The position numbers were made by a program, and so were the translations under genes. A model generated the notes under the pieces. It ran no database searches, had not been told where the DNA came from, and worked only from the letters and a program-made list of their open reading frames with translations. A stretch of DNA of 64,000 nt from contig JAJEKV010000004.1 in NCBI GenBank assembly GCA_021234155.1, forward strand, positions 24,593,662-24,657,661. Reading direction: 5' to 3'. Positions 10,227-22,411 of this stretch are shown here, piece by piece (the first letter of the stretch is position 1; every line of letters begins with the position of its first letter). The DNA comes from Isoetes taiwanensis (lineage: Eukaryota; Streptophyta; Lycopodiopsida; Isoetales; Isoetaceae).

Positions 10227-13147
10227 TTATAATCTATTCTTTCTTGATTTTCTCTTACTTCTGGTATTTTGAGCAGGAGTTTTATTTAGACCAGACAAGA
10301 TCAATCCCAATTTATCTCCATCCTTTTTAGATGATTTTTTCACAGACTGACTCTTCTCAGACTTAGGATCAATACTAAAATTTTCATTTAAATATTCTTC
10401 TTTATCCCAGTTCTCTTTGTCACTCCCAAAACCATCATTATCACTATAATCAGAACATCCTCCAGGAAAGAATTGAAACATAGGATTAATGTTAATAGGG
10501 TTTACATTAACATTTGAAGGAGCAGAAGTAAGAACTTGCCTGGTACTTTCTTTTTCTTGAAGCTCCACAATTTGAGTGTCTTCAGGGGTATCAGGAACAA
10601 AATCAGGAGCAATCAGAGTAGCAGGTGCAGAATCATTCCCCATCTCATTTATTGTAAGTCCCTTCAAGAGTGAAATTTGTGGAGCGAAATTTTGCAGAGA
10701 GGCCATCTGCTCAGCAAACTTATCTGATATTCTGATTGGACTTATAGAGGAATCCATCACCCGGGGAGAGTCAAGGTCAATTAGGGAGGCGGCTCTTCAA
10801 TGTTTGTACCGGACCGAGTATGTATATGAAAAGTGGCTAAGGGATGGATAGGTGAGGGACAATTACGGGAAACACATTTTTGCTATTATTTAATTCAGAA
10901 TCAAGCTTACCATTAAGGTCGGATAATATCACGGAAAGGATTAGAGCAGCGATTGACTTTGAAGTTGACTTCTTTGATGTTACGACTCTTGAGTCAAATC
11001 TGCGATACTTTGATCATTGATATTGGACAAATGATTGTCCATTTTAGTCTCATCGACTTTTTGTCTTGCTGATTCAAATTAGGCGACGACACTGGTATTT
11101 TAACATGTGAATTCACACGAGAGGAATTCAAATTTGAAACTTTGATTTGTCGAGATTTTGTAGTTAATGACCCACTCTTACTTTTATTCTTGATAGGATA
11201 ATCCATAAGGCTGTTGGAACATTGACCTTTTTCTTGATTTTTGGCCTCTTTGGCCTCTTTGATTATTTCACTTTCGAGTGAAATTTAACATATCGATAGC
11301 TTTGAGGAGTTTTTCGGTCATAATACCTTTGACTATAAGTTTTGGCTCACCAATTGTTAGGGCTCGAGTTTTTGAAGGGATTGAGAACTCTTCTTCACAT
11401 ATTTTGTCTTTGACTCTCATTTCATCACGTGCAGCCTTGTTTTTCTGGATTCTCTTGTAGCTTCCATTGACTTTTGTCCATTTGAATCTATCATCTTCTG
11501 GCAACCTTTGGCCGGGGATCACTTTGTTTCCATTTATTCTTGATGCTTTTAGTAGGCCCGATCACTTAAAGCATGATGATTGGGATCCTTATCTGGAACC
11601 TGAGCAGCTTGATGAGGTCTGTTGACTTGAGGATTCTCTGTTATCAGTTTGCATTCTGAGTACCAGAAATGCCTATGAGTGCATTTCTGACATTGTGAGG
11701 GCAGTCCAGACCATCTAAGACTTAATAAAGATTCATGGCCAAAAGCATCTGTAAAAGGAATGGATAGGGGTATATCTTTGGATAGATCAAGCTGAACAAA
11801 GCTTCTGGGAGGTTTGGCCGGGGAGTATTCCGTGGAAATATAAGTTCCAATAGAGTTAAAGAGGAGTTTAAAGCAATCTTCATCCCAATATATTGGATTC
11901 AGGCCAAATAATGATGTGGAAGCAATGCATAAATTATTCATTTGATCAATATCAAGCTTTGGATGCCATTTAAGGAAGATCAATTGAGAGGTCTCATAGG
12001 TTAAAGGACCAAAGTTCGAGAAAAGAAATTGGCTGATTTAGAATTCCCACATTCAAGCATAATGTAGGGATAATTGAGCCAATATATAGCACGAATAAGG
12101 ATACCTTTATGAAGGCTGAGGAGAAAAAGAACCCACAATTTATCTAATTTCATGCCACTTTTTTGAACTTTAATAATCCTGTGAGTTTGATAAAGCATGA
12201 ATTTTTGAATGAACAATCGGAAGATTTAGAAAATACCATGGTAGATGTTCAACTTCGGTCTTTGAGATGAGGAATTGTGGTGCGCTTGAGTCTTTCATCC
12301 AATTCTTCATTTGGCGGATCTCTTGGTGGCCTCTAGCAACTCCATAAGGAACGAGGGGCTTGAGTGGCGGGATTTATGGGATGAAGGATACCCCTATGAT
12401 CGGGATCAGCGAAAGGTTATCCCAATGCGGAACGCAGCGATGAAAGTGGATCCATTGAAGGCGAAAAGGAAGCAGTTATTGTCAAAGTTCCCAAAAAGGA
12501 TTGTATCGGAAGGCTGATCTTGAAAGGAGATCAGATTTTGGAGCACTGAGGATCGATCGGAGGCGGGAAGATTCGCGAATGCGTGTAGAATAGCCAAATG
12601 TTTAGGGTTTTTAGGTAAATTGGAGACCATTGCGAAAAATTCAGGAGGAAACAACAAAAGATCATGCAAAACTTTTAACAATTGGAAAGGGGAAAAAAGA
12701 TAACAGGAAACAGGGGACAGAAACTAAAAGCATGAAGCAAAATTAACCCAAAGAGGACTGGATGCCATACAATGCAATAATCAAGTGTCGAAGAGACATG
12801 ATACAATTCAGAGAAATTTCAGGGGGAAATTCCGTCCGAATTGAAGCGGGGATCTTGAGGTGAATAAACTTCAACGAGATCATGTAGTCCAACCATTCAC
12901 AATGAACTTCGAAATTTTCTGCTTTGGGCGAATGCACTTGAACCCGAAATTCCTCCAGCCACGAATTTGTGATTTGAACTTCAAATTCAACCGTGTTTGG
13001 CACAAAAGAATACTCAGAGCTGAACAGATTATCCGGGAAGAACTGATGAATGATTAAGGAATTCCAAAGATCAGTGGTCGAGCCCTTCAAAAAACCACAC
13101 GAGATTCTAGATTTCTCCCTTATAATTGTGAAAACTGAGGTTTCCAT
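10227..13147 (-). pseudogene. L1 ORF1, nucleic-acid-binding protein remnant
   Basis: Several minus-strand frames follow one another: 13147-12743 (starts METSVFTIIREKSR), 12681-12406, 12216-12001, 11983-11549, 11522-11268, 11206-10994 and 10760-10227. The 11983-11549 piece has a DUF4283-like region followed by a zinc-knuckle-like CQKCTHRHFWYSEC. This is the usual order in plant L1 ORF1 proteins, which coat the RNA. The last piece is acidic and Lys/Ser-rich and ends in a basic tail (KSRKNRL), with its stop at 10227. Joining the frames needs at least six frameshifts or stops, so it cannot give one protein. The start at 13147 is the first Met after a 250-nt leader. Confidence 0.6.
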
Positions 13148-13397
13148 GAATCAGACGAAAGAAAGGGTGATACTGCTGCATAAGTATAGGAAAAAGGTAG
13201 TCAATTTGAAGAACAGAATGTGAAGAATCCAACTGAAGCTACCCTTCTACAAGGGCAGCAGATTGATCCACAAAAATTCTTCCTCAAATCTCAGAAATTT
13301 CAAATTTTTCCATATCTTGAATCAAGAAAGAGTTTGAAACAGAAAATATGGGAAAAAAGGCAAGAAAATAGGCGCACGTCCATTTTTTCCGAACTCC

Positions 13398-13412
13398 GTT
13401 AATTCGAATTTT
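13398..13412. repeat. Target site duplication of the L1, 5' side
   Basis: GTTAATTCGAATTTT, identical to 5538-5552. Host sequence resumes with AGCCTAGGAATTACC. Confidence 0.9.
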
Positions 13413-13469
13413 AGCCTAGGAATTACCTAGATTAGTCTAGCTTTTCAATCCATTTGAACCTCATCTTAA

Positions 13470-13556
13470 AATAATTCCCACAGTAGCGGGAATTGAACCT
13501 CCCACCCACAGGATTGAACCCCCCCAAACCCCCCCGTGCCAACCACTGAGGGCAGG
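13470..13556 (-). mobile_element. tRNA-like Pol III promoter pair, possible SINE head
   Basis: On the minus strand CTCAGTGGTTGGCAC resembles a tRNA D-arm/A box. About 55 nt later, GGTTCAATTCCCGC resembles a T-arm/B box. A G-rich stretch with a second GGTTCAATCC separates them. It does not fold as a complete tRNA (no recognisable anticodon arm), so a tRNA-derived SINE head or tRNA relic is more likely. The L1 target site lies about 60 bp away. Confidence 0.35.
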
Positions 13557-14098
13557 CATCGTTTGTGTTTGAATTATAATTCTTAATTAGATTTAAGCTT
13601 TAATAATGTTAGATAATATTAATGGCTAAGCCTTAGACTTAGAACCAAGACCCTTAAGCTAGATAGAGACAGCATCTTGATAGACACCAAGACTCCGATC
13701 GATATGATGCGCACCAAACAGACCGCTCGACTTCCTCGACAAAGCTTAAATGACCCGAGGAGGCCAAGGAGGCCGAAAGGAAACAAGAAGAGGAGAGGGC
13801 GAGCGAGGCGGGAGGCCAAGGGTCAAAAGCGGCCGTAGAAGTTGGTCCAACATTTTGAAGACTCAACGACACACGCGATTACCACGCCAAGAGAGAGTAA
13901 CACTAATGAAGAAGGACATGCAGCTTGCCAGCTACATCAAAGCTGAGCATTATTAATTTCGTAAATGATAAAATTTTGTTTAATACAAAGTGTTTTAGAG
14001 TAAATTATAAGTGTATAAAGCTACTTAATTAAGTAGAGTTAGTAAGTTTTAGCTTTTGTTTTAGTCAAAGCAGACATCCTAGGCCAATTCGAGAGGAT
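13557..14098. other. Unassigned host sequence
   Basis: Short frames only. A purine-rich run at 13750-13830 gives Arg/Gly-rich translations that look like compositional noise. Confidence 0.35.
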
Positions 14099-14168
14099 GT
14101 CTCACCGTCAGCCAGACGGAGACGAAAAATGAAAAGTTCATTATTGGTCTGGGCGCAACGTGTGAGAC
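14099..14168. repeat. Inverted-repeat hairpin, copy 2
   Basis: GTCTCACCGTCAGCCAGACGG is followed by AATGAAAAGTTCATT and then TCTGGGCGCAACGTGTGAGAC. The outer seven bases (GTCTCAC with GTGAGAC) and the inner AATGA/TCATT pair; the middle of the arms is imperfect. Confidence 0.6.
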
Positions 14169-14311
14169 CATGTTGTGAGACCATGCCCCAAAAGTGCCCA
14201 AAACTGCTCCAAATCAACTAAATAAGGGGTCAATTCTGCCTACGATGAGTCCAGTAGAATTAGACCCTTATATCACCCAAATTGGACAAGTTTAACCCAT
14301 TTAAAGCCAAT

Positions 14312-14378
14312 GTCTCACACGTCGCGCCAGGACAGAAAATGAAAAGTTCATTATCGGTCTGGGCGCAATGTGTGAGAC
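14312..14378. repeat. 67-bp inverted-repeat hairpin, copy 3
   Basis: GTCTCACACGTCGCGCCAGG pairs with CTGGGCGCAATGTGTGAGAC, leaving a loop with AATGAAAAGTTCATT, itself an inverted repeat. It has the same 67-bp length as the copy at 5440-5506, which is now 8.8 kb away because of the L1. Confidence 0.7.
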
Positions 14379-14559
14379 CTCCAAACTTTGAACCTCCATA
14401 ACTTGAGCTACAGAGCTCCAAATCGTCTGAAATTTGTTGCAATAGGACCGTTAGATAGCCTAGAATCCATTTATGACCTCAAATTAGGCTAGAAATGTCA
14501 AACCTTAGCTCAAAATGACCAAAATTGCTCAAACCCTTGAATTGTTTTCCCAAACTGTG

Positions 14560-17500
14560 GTCTGTCTGTAAATAGAAGCATATCCCATTAGTACCTCGCA
14601 AGTATTGCTCTCGGCTCGAAGCTGATGCCTTACTCCTAGATAGATGTGCTCAAGAACACCCCTTTGTTATAGTCATCTAGACCTCAGCATAGCAACCTAA
14701 GTCCAACTGTTCGTACATCACCTCTGCTCATGCCCACGGCATAAACCTTGACCTAATTCTCTGTCCTTCTAATAGAGTTTGACTTATATAGCCGCCACAT
14801 TGACACTCCCTATTGCCAGGATACCTAGAAAGGAGCTAGAGTCTAGAGCTGCCCAAGTCACTCCATGTCCCCCCAAACCAACTTTGCTAAGACCTTAGAG
14901 TATGCCTCAAACATCATGGAGGTTTTGCAAAACAACCCCCATTTCATGCCATACGTCCATAGACTTGGAGATTATAGATATGTCTCCAGTAATGCTGCTC
15001 GAGCCATCTTGCTTGCTTATAGAGCCCAGAATGTTGTAGGAGAGCCCTTCAAGTAGACCCTTAGACTCTAGAATATCTGAGCATTGCTTTTGGCAGTGAG
15101 GGCGAGCCATAGAAGAGCTAGAGGCTTAACTTCTTGAAGACATCGAGGTCCCCGATGTACGCATTGGATAAGGAGAGGAGACCGAAAAAGCGGACCCAAG
15201 AGGGGAAGCACAACGACAAACACCTCAACCGACAAACGAGTAGAACAGGACACCACCGGCCTACCATCAATATTCATCAAATGGGAAGAATATTTGGCAA
15301 CCAACGGCATCAAGAATCTTCTAGATGGCAACCTCCCGGCTACCACGTCGATGAGCTCACATCAGAAAGAGGATCTCGACGCCTTCACCAACTCGACGTA
15401 CATGAGTTTCAAATGGAAGAACGCAAGGCTACAGGTGCAGGAAGACGTTAGACATCGATGCCGCGTTAGCATCACGAGTTAGGGCCAGAGGGCATAATCT
15501 TCCGTCGACGAGAGAAGTCATGGCGACATAGGAGCGTATAGAAATCGGAGGGAAGACAACCACGACCTTGCAGTCCAGCAACTGAAGCGAATGTCATGCA
15601 ACGTCAACAAAAGGAGCAACCAAGCTAGGCAACCACGAAGCACCTAAGGATGACCAGGACGAGCTTCCAGCTCCCTTGCACCAGCAGGAGAACTTTCATC
15701 GGTTCCAAAAAGTAGGAGACCATGAGGGAGAGGAGACGCATATCAGGGAAGGAACATCTCCAACTTGAAGGCCTATATCAGCATTAGGGGCAGATCAAGG
15801 AGGAGAATATTCTGCTCGAACAAGAATTCCGGACCCAGAAACACCTAGAAACCAAAGGAAGGATGACCTTACTACGTCAGCCCAGGAGTGCGAGACTCGA
15901 ATGGATAGGACACAAGGGACGGAGGAGACGACCTAGCCAGCAGGCACAAATCATGCAAAGGCGACTAGAAGGAGCCATGGTAGGGGCAATGGAGATGATC
16001 ACACTTCCAGGCACAGGAGAGGCACCTCGGAATGAAGCAAAGCCCAAGCAACAGGAGTCGCACTCGGAAATTCAACCTGCGGAGGAATGACAATGCCTGC
16101 CTACCGACCACGATGTCAGAGCTTCGAAGACATTCAAGAACGCTCGACTGCAACAGCCAGGTGATCCTACTCAACCGATCAATGGCACCGCACATCGGCA
16201 ACCTTGCAACGACACACTGCATATAGGGACGTTGAGCGGTCACCGCATTCCTTACGACAGACATACACATTAAGGAGGAGCATCTTTTTCAAGGGATCAC
16301 ATCGACGAACACTCTTCGCAACTTGGAATGACGAACTCGGATCAGACACGAAGCTCAACAATAGTAGCAGCATCTCAAGGAATCCCGGAGTCAACCAGAA
16401 CGAAGAAGATGCAGCAAAACCGAAGAATCAAACGCGATAGGAGGAGGGGAAACCCTAAAGGAGTATAAACATTTAAGTAGATCGTAGTTGTTTTGAAAAA
16501 GTGGATGAATTAAAATCCCAATGTAAATGTGTATATGTCTATTGTATATCTCGGGTGCTCACAGATATAGTGGAGAAACATGAGTTTAAAGTCATGTTTT
16601 ACAATTTAGCGCTTAGATCAGGAAGCTCCTTCACTTCGACTAACAAAGGAGGAAGAAAGGAGGCACAACTATAGCCCAAGATCAAAAGGGAGGAGCAAGT
16701 ACGAGGGAGAAACGACCAGAGGCCAAGCAACCTTCGACTCCAAACACTTCGGGAAGTGCCCTCAAGTAGAAGACCGCTCGTCCAGCACAATGTCAGGATA
16801 AGAGACAACGCCGGTCATGTCAAGATCATCAGCGCTGCACCAGGACATCGTCGGGACGCAACACTACATCTTGTGGCAGCAGCAACACTTGACGAACTTA
16901 TGACACGAGTGGCCTCAACAATAGAAGGAGGAACGCCCCGACATCAACAAGCCAACTAAGAAGGCAACATCTCGACGACCATAATTCCACCTTGTGGTAA
17001 TATAAGGTGATGCGCTATGACACGTGTATTAGATGGAGATGCACTTACGAAAGGCACTGCGATGAGGAGATATGCCTTCAACAACTAGGTGATGGCTTCG
17101 TCAGGTACTCCTACCAGTAATTAGAAGAAAAGAAGCCGATCATATCTCCGACATGTGGGACATCAAACGCCCAAGGTAGAAGCATTCGACACCTTAACGA
17201 CAAGGATAGCAACTGAAGCACCTTCGGCAAAAAGAGAGTTCAAGATAATAGCCAGGCTATTCAACGACAAGAGTATATCTAAGGCAAGTACTTTTTCAAC
17301 TCAAGGGTCAAGCTGCGCAGATATAGGGATCCATCACCCCGACAACATAGCCAGCAGGGAGGAGAGCCTTGATGCTTTACGTGCCAGAGAGACCGACATG
17401 CATAGAGGGACAAAGGTCAGGATCTGAAAGCTGGAGAAGTGCTAGCAGCCGACTTCTTCCACGAGCTCCCTAGAGGCAACAGGAGGATCAAAACTGACGA

Positions 17501-18600
17501 GCACAATCAAAGCCACCGGAAGGTACCTCAAGACAAGAAGATGGCATAGCACTGTGGAACATGACAACGTCCAAGCCATGTGATCGAGGGGAGCAAACAA
17601 GGAAGTTTGGAAGCTCGATGGAGAAGCAACTAGGCGAGGGGAGCCGATAACTTGCACGAGGACTTGCATGCAACTTGGTGAGCCCAAGGATGGACGATTC
17701 AAAGAACAACTGCAGAAGAGAATAACTCCAGAGGAGTATAGCCAAAGGAATCGCGCACAGCCTCAAGAGACGCCTTCAAATAGCTTCAAGTATCATGAAG
17801 GGGGGAACAATTACCGCCCGAGAACAGGATCAGGAAGCAGACCAAAATGTCGAAGCATCAACGACCAGCACACCTTTAGTTAGAATGTGATGCAAAGCAT
17901 GTGGTGCCATAGCCGACAAACATCGGAGGGCCCAAGTATATCAACAAGTTACCCCGGAGGATGAGCTGACGTACAAATAGGAGGATATAGATCATCAACA
18001 CCATTGCACCGGGAGAAACACCGATGACATCGCCAAGGAGTAGGTGTGCAACTCGAAGGGAGGCACAAGGGGGACCTAATAGCTCTAGTAGTAATTATAA
18101 TTATGTAAGCTATATGTTTTGCATGTATAGTTCCCTTGTTATTCCTTCCCTCCCATAGCGTAACAGATCAAAGGAAGAGATGTCAGGCAAATTGCAGGGG
18201 TGAAGCAATCAACATCCTCAACACGATAACGACAAGAGGACTCGACGTATGAGACGTCGATGGAGTCGAAGAAACAACATCAGATACAGAGTCGTCCTTT
18301 AGCTGCCAAGACAAAGAGTTCAGGATGAAAGATCTCTTTCAATGGCGCCACCTTCAGGCTTTTGAAAAGTGGCATGGAAGATTTCAAGTGATCAACTACA
18401 CCATCAAGCCACCAGCAATGCGAGGCTTCTAGCGAACAAAGTCAACCTCTACATCAAAGGGGATCCACCGTCAAGGAGACTGAAGTATCGACCGACTCGG
18501 AAGAACGTTCCCTTGCTACTTCAAGCAGGCAACGAGTGGATGAGCTTCTAGCAAGCTCAAGCATCTAAGGCCATGGGGCCTAGTAGGTTAAATGTATGGA
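14560..18600 (+). pseudogene. Worn GAC/GAG/CAA-rich block, possible gag-type retroelement relic
   Basis: This block is rich in GAC, GAG, CAA and AAG codons on the plus strand and gives many short hydrophilic frames. The first (14865-15056) begins MSPQTNFAKTLEYASNIMEV and the second (15134-15451) is Lys/Arg/Gln-rich. None is long enough or similar enough to a family I know. The codon bias and hydrophilic products resemble worn gag or linker regions of LTR elements, but no protease, RT or integrase motif follows. AAACCCTAAAGGAGTATAAACA at 16449-16470 looks like a TATA-containing start. Low confidence; it could also be a non-autonomous element. Confidence 0.25.
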
Positions 18601-20289
18601 CGGTAACATCCATATTGGGATTAGAAGGCATTTCCAGATATTCTCGTTGAAAGGATTGCCCCAAGATTGGGCTAAGCGTCAAGGATTGGGAAGGAAATGC
18701 ATAGGAGTAACTAAAATTATACACGATTGTTAACAGACATCCAACATATTGAAACCACTTGGTGAGATTGATCTCCTCGCTAAGAAGGATTCATTGCTAG
18801 GATAATTGTTGACCATGTATAAATCTAGTACCTCCAAAGAATAATCCAACCGAAAGAAAAGAAGTAATCTAACAAGTCCGGCCAACTTGTTACGATGGCA
18901 TCAATTCGATTGGTAGGAATATTCCAAGAGTTTAAATAACTAAGAAAGGGGGAATCTCTAGAACATAAAAGAATAGTACATAAAAGGTACATCTAAAATA
19001 AGAATTATAGTAATCAAATAGTCTTTTGAGACAAAAGGAATTGTCATGATGACAAAACCTTGTGGTTTAGAATCGTCTAACTAAGTAGGTAACCCATAAC
19101 TATATTGAAATAAATGATAACATAATATGTGCATCCATCTCAGATGGTTATATATGTTAGCTAAGGCTAGTAAAGTAATGCGCTAAGTAAGAAGCGTATA
19201 ACCTCTTAAAGGGAGAGAATAGATATGACGTTGTGTACAACGTCATTGAAGGGGTGCAGGACCATTTTCTTTTCGAAGAAAGTGGGACTGACCCGTAGAA
19301 TAGAGTTCACTCTGGCAATGGACGAAGCGAACAGAGCATAAGATAGATAGATACCTTAGTGCTCAGGAGGCCTTCAACGTGCGAGACCGACGTAGTAGCT
19401 AACTACACCAATGAAGTGGAGCAGAACTATGGGAGCAATGCAACGACCAAGTCATCTCCAAATCACTCGACGCCGGCTTAATGGGTGGATGCGTTCTAGC
19501 CTTAGGTAAGGTGTGCACATGCATTATAAGCTTTAATGTGTCTTATAGATAAGTCAAATATAGATCCTAATAACTGCATAGAATTTGCTGTACGTATATG
19601 TATCATAAGGAAATAAGTTAAATAACAACGGTAATGTGAGGTAGCATGTTAATTAATCCTTCGCAAGGATAGCTATATGTCCTTATAAATATAAATAGAA
19701 AATAGAATTCGGATATACTTAAGTGCATCTTAGGGATATACTTCCAAGGGTAATGCAGGACCCAAGGAAGAGAATAAAAAGCACATCTAATTCTTGTGTA
19801 TGATAATTAAAACCTTGTCTATGATACAATAGGTCTAAATCAGGGTTATTGTTTAAATAATCGCGATCTAAAAGTCGTTAAATATTGCAAAGCTTAGAGT
19901 AAATATAATTGTACTATCGGAAGTAATGTATCCGATACTATGATAATGTTAATTCATAAATATTACCTTAGGGTAATTATGTTAATCACATGCATTAAAA
20001 GAGCCAGCAAAAATCGTCTCAAGGCATGTCGAATTGTGTTTAGATTAGTTTCATGTGTAGTTAAGATTAATCTACGCATGCAACCTATGCTTGGTATGGG
20101 TTGCATGCGTTGTTACCGATGATGAGACCACTACGGTGATCTCTAGGGCGTGGTGTAATGTCAATGTAGGCATGACCGCGTTTCCGCTTGGATGAGTGGA
20201 AGGTAGATTAGAAAGTCTACTTCTGTTCCACGGAAGTAGACGACCTCGAGAGAAAGGAGGTCATTCAGGAATGCATTGATAGGAAAAGC
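18601..20289. other. AT-rich unassigned sequence
   Basis: I see no ORF longer than about 60 codons, no domain and no clear repeat. It leads directly into the second 116-bp repeat copy. Confidence 0.3.
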
Positions 20290-20405
20290 ACCCCTTCACT
20301 CTTCCCACTGGAACCCGTTACGGTTGCAGTGTTATGTGGAGGGCCCTGTATCGGCATGGAGCTGGTATGGGGGATGAACTCCTGTTTGTATACGGTGAGT
20401 GCACC
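20290..20405. repeat. 116-bp exact direct repeat, copy 2
   Basis: Identical in all positions to 4621-4736. The flanks share only an AGTAGGG/ACGTC hint just outside the right end. Confidence 0.95.
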
Positions 20406-20866
20406 GTATACGAGTAGGGAACGTCACATGCATGGGGGCATGCACCCCATCTGTGAACCATCGGATCAAAGGGGAAGGCGAAATCATAGCCTTTGATTTT
20501 TGTAGGGAAGGTGCAAGGAAGGTTCCTTAAAGGGGATTTGGTATAGCAGATCTTAGTCGTTAGATCAAAAGGTTAGGATAAATCCTAGCCATTAAGTTTT
20601 TATATTAAATTACATTTTTTCTTTTAAATGAGGTGAGGTGGCATCCTCATTAATAAAAATGTAGTGAGGTGGCAAAGCATTTATTGGGCGGACTTTCTAG
20701 GAAGCTTCCTTTTTCTAATCGCATTCAAAGGCCCGTAACTTGCACCAGAGAGGTCGGATTAAGGTGGGGCCCACGCTTTGGTTTCCTCTCGTCGAGAACT
20801 TTCCAATGAGTCGTGCTTTAGCATTGTTCTGTCATAGTTGGAGCCAACTTGATCGGATCTTAAGAA
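20406..20866. other. Non-coding spacer with U3-like words
   Basis: Two similar phrases lie 90 nt apart: GATCAAAGGGGAAGGCGAAATC near 20465 and GATCAAAAGGTTAGGATAAATC near 20560. GGTGAGGTGGCATCC and AGTGAGGTGGCAAAGC also recur. They look like promoter-type repeats of an old LTR, but nothing coding is attached. Confidence 0.3.
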
Positions 20867-22295
20867 TCTTCTTATCTTAGAATCTTAATGGAATCTATGG
20901 TATGTTAAGAGAATCTAGGGGAATCTTCTTGGGATCTTTGAGAATCTAGAAGAATCTCAATAGAATCTTAAAGTATCTATAGGAATCACAAGAAAATCTT
21001 TTCAAATCTAGTGGAATCCAATGGAATCTTCGTAAATCTTAACGAAATCTATGGTACATTAAGAGAATGTAGGGGAATCTTCTTTGGATCTTTGAGAATC
21101 TAGAGGAATCTCATTAGAATATTTAGGAATCTATAGGAATCACAAGAGAATCTTTGCGAACCTAGAGGGATCTAGTGGAATCTTCATAAATCTTTGAGAA
21201 TCTAGGGGAATCTTGATGGAATCTTAGAGATCTAGGGGAATCTTCATATGATTAGAGAATCTAGGAGAATCTACATAGAATCTTGGGAAATCTATGGGAA
21301 TCTTGGGAGAATCTAGAGGAATCTATGGGAATCTTCATAAAAATTTTGAGAATCTAGAGAATCTTAGAGAATCTAAAGGAATCTTTTTAGAATTTTACGA
21401 AATCTATGGTAATTTAAAAGAATCTAGAGGAATCTTCATGGGATCTTGAGGAATCTAAAGGAATCCCAATATAGCCTTAGGGAATCTAGTGAAATCTCAA
21501 AAGGATCTTTGAGAATCTAGGGGAATCTTCATAGGATCTAAGGGAATCTAGGAAAATCAACATAGAATCTTGGGGGATCTATGGGATTCTTGAGAGAATC
21601 TTTGAGAATCTAAGGGTGTCCTCATAAGATGTAAGGGAAGCTAAGAGAATCTAGATAGATTCTTGAGGAATCTATAGGAATCTTAGGATAGTCTTTGAAA
21701 ATTTTGAGGAATCTCAAGAGAATCTTAGGGACTATGGGAATCTCAAGAGGATATATGTGAATCTGAGGAATCTTCATAGAATACTTGAGAATCTACGGAA
21801 ATCTTGATAGGATCTTAGAGAATCTAGGAGAATCTATATAGAATCTTAGGGAATCATGTGAATCTTGAGAGAATCCTTGGGAATCTAGGGGAACCCTGAT
21901 GGAGACTTTGAGAATCTAGGGGAATCTTGATGGAATCTTGGAGAGCCTAAGGAAATCTTCATAGGATCTTAGAGAGTCTACAAGAACCTACATAGATTTT
22001 TGGGGAATCTATGGGAATCTTGAGAGAATCTAGAGGAATCTTGGAGAATCTAACAGAATCTTCATAGAATCTAAGGAAATGTAGGAGAATCTGCATAAAA
22101 TCCTGGGGAATTTAGAGGAATCTTTTATAATCTAGAGGAATCTTCATAGAATCCTGGAGAATCTTGAGGAATTTTCATATAATCCAAGGGAATCTAGGAG
22201 AATATACATGGAATCTTGAGAAATGTAGAGGAATCTTGGGATAGTTTTTGAAAATCTAGGGGAATCTCTGTAGAATCTTAAGAATCTAGGAGAGT
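20867..22295 (+). repeat. Degenerate GAATCT minisatellite, about 1.4 kb
   Basis: The words GAATCTAGGGGAATCTT, GAATCTTCATAGAATCTT and GGAATCTATGGGAATCTTG recur throughout, with well over 100 GAATCT or one-mismatch copies. Sub-unit spacing is roughly 12-17 bp, and a loose higher-order unit of about 55-60 bp alternates TCTAG, TCTTCATAG and TCTTGG. The copies have drifted strongly, so the array is old. Confidence 0.9.
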
Positions 22296-22411
22296 CTTTC
22301 ACACTGGGTATATTTTGTAGATTATTTTTCACACATTTTTGTCACAAATTTCTCCAAATGTGTAGGCCCTAAATAAAAAAAAACATAGATTCAGTACAAA
22401 AGTAAGCACAT

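Larger units (their letters stand above)
5551..13397 (-). mobile_element. Full-length L1-type LINE, about 7.85 kb
   Basis: The element runs right to left. A leader (13397-13148) is followed by ORF1 remnants, then ORF2 (endonuclease, RT, zf-RVT), a 3' untranslated region and a poly(A) tail seen as a T run at 5549-5581. A 15-bp duplication brackets it at 5538-5552 and 13398-13412. Both ORFs carry several frameshifts and stops, so it is dead. Even so, the long uniform tail and exact duplication are those of a not very old insertion. It lies inside a repeat-bearing host segment: the hairpin repeats at 5.0-5.5 kb and 14.1-14.4 kb were only about 0.7 kb apart before it landed. Confidence 0.9.

Noticed and set aside
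22144-22332. Minus-strand frame with repeated D-S-P-R-F words
   Set aside because: It arises from the GAATCT minisatellite read in one frame; there is no start context or other support.
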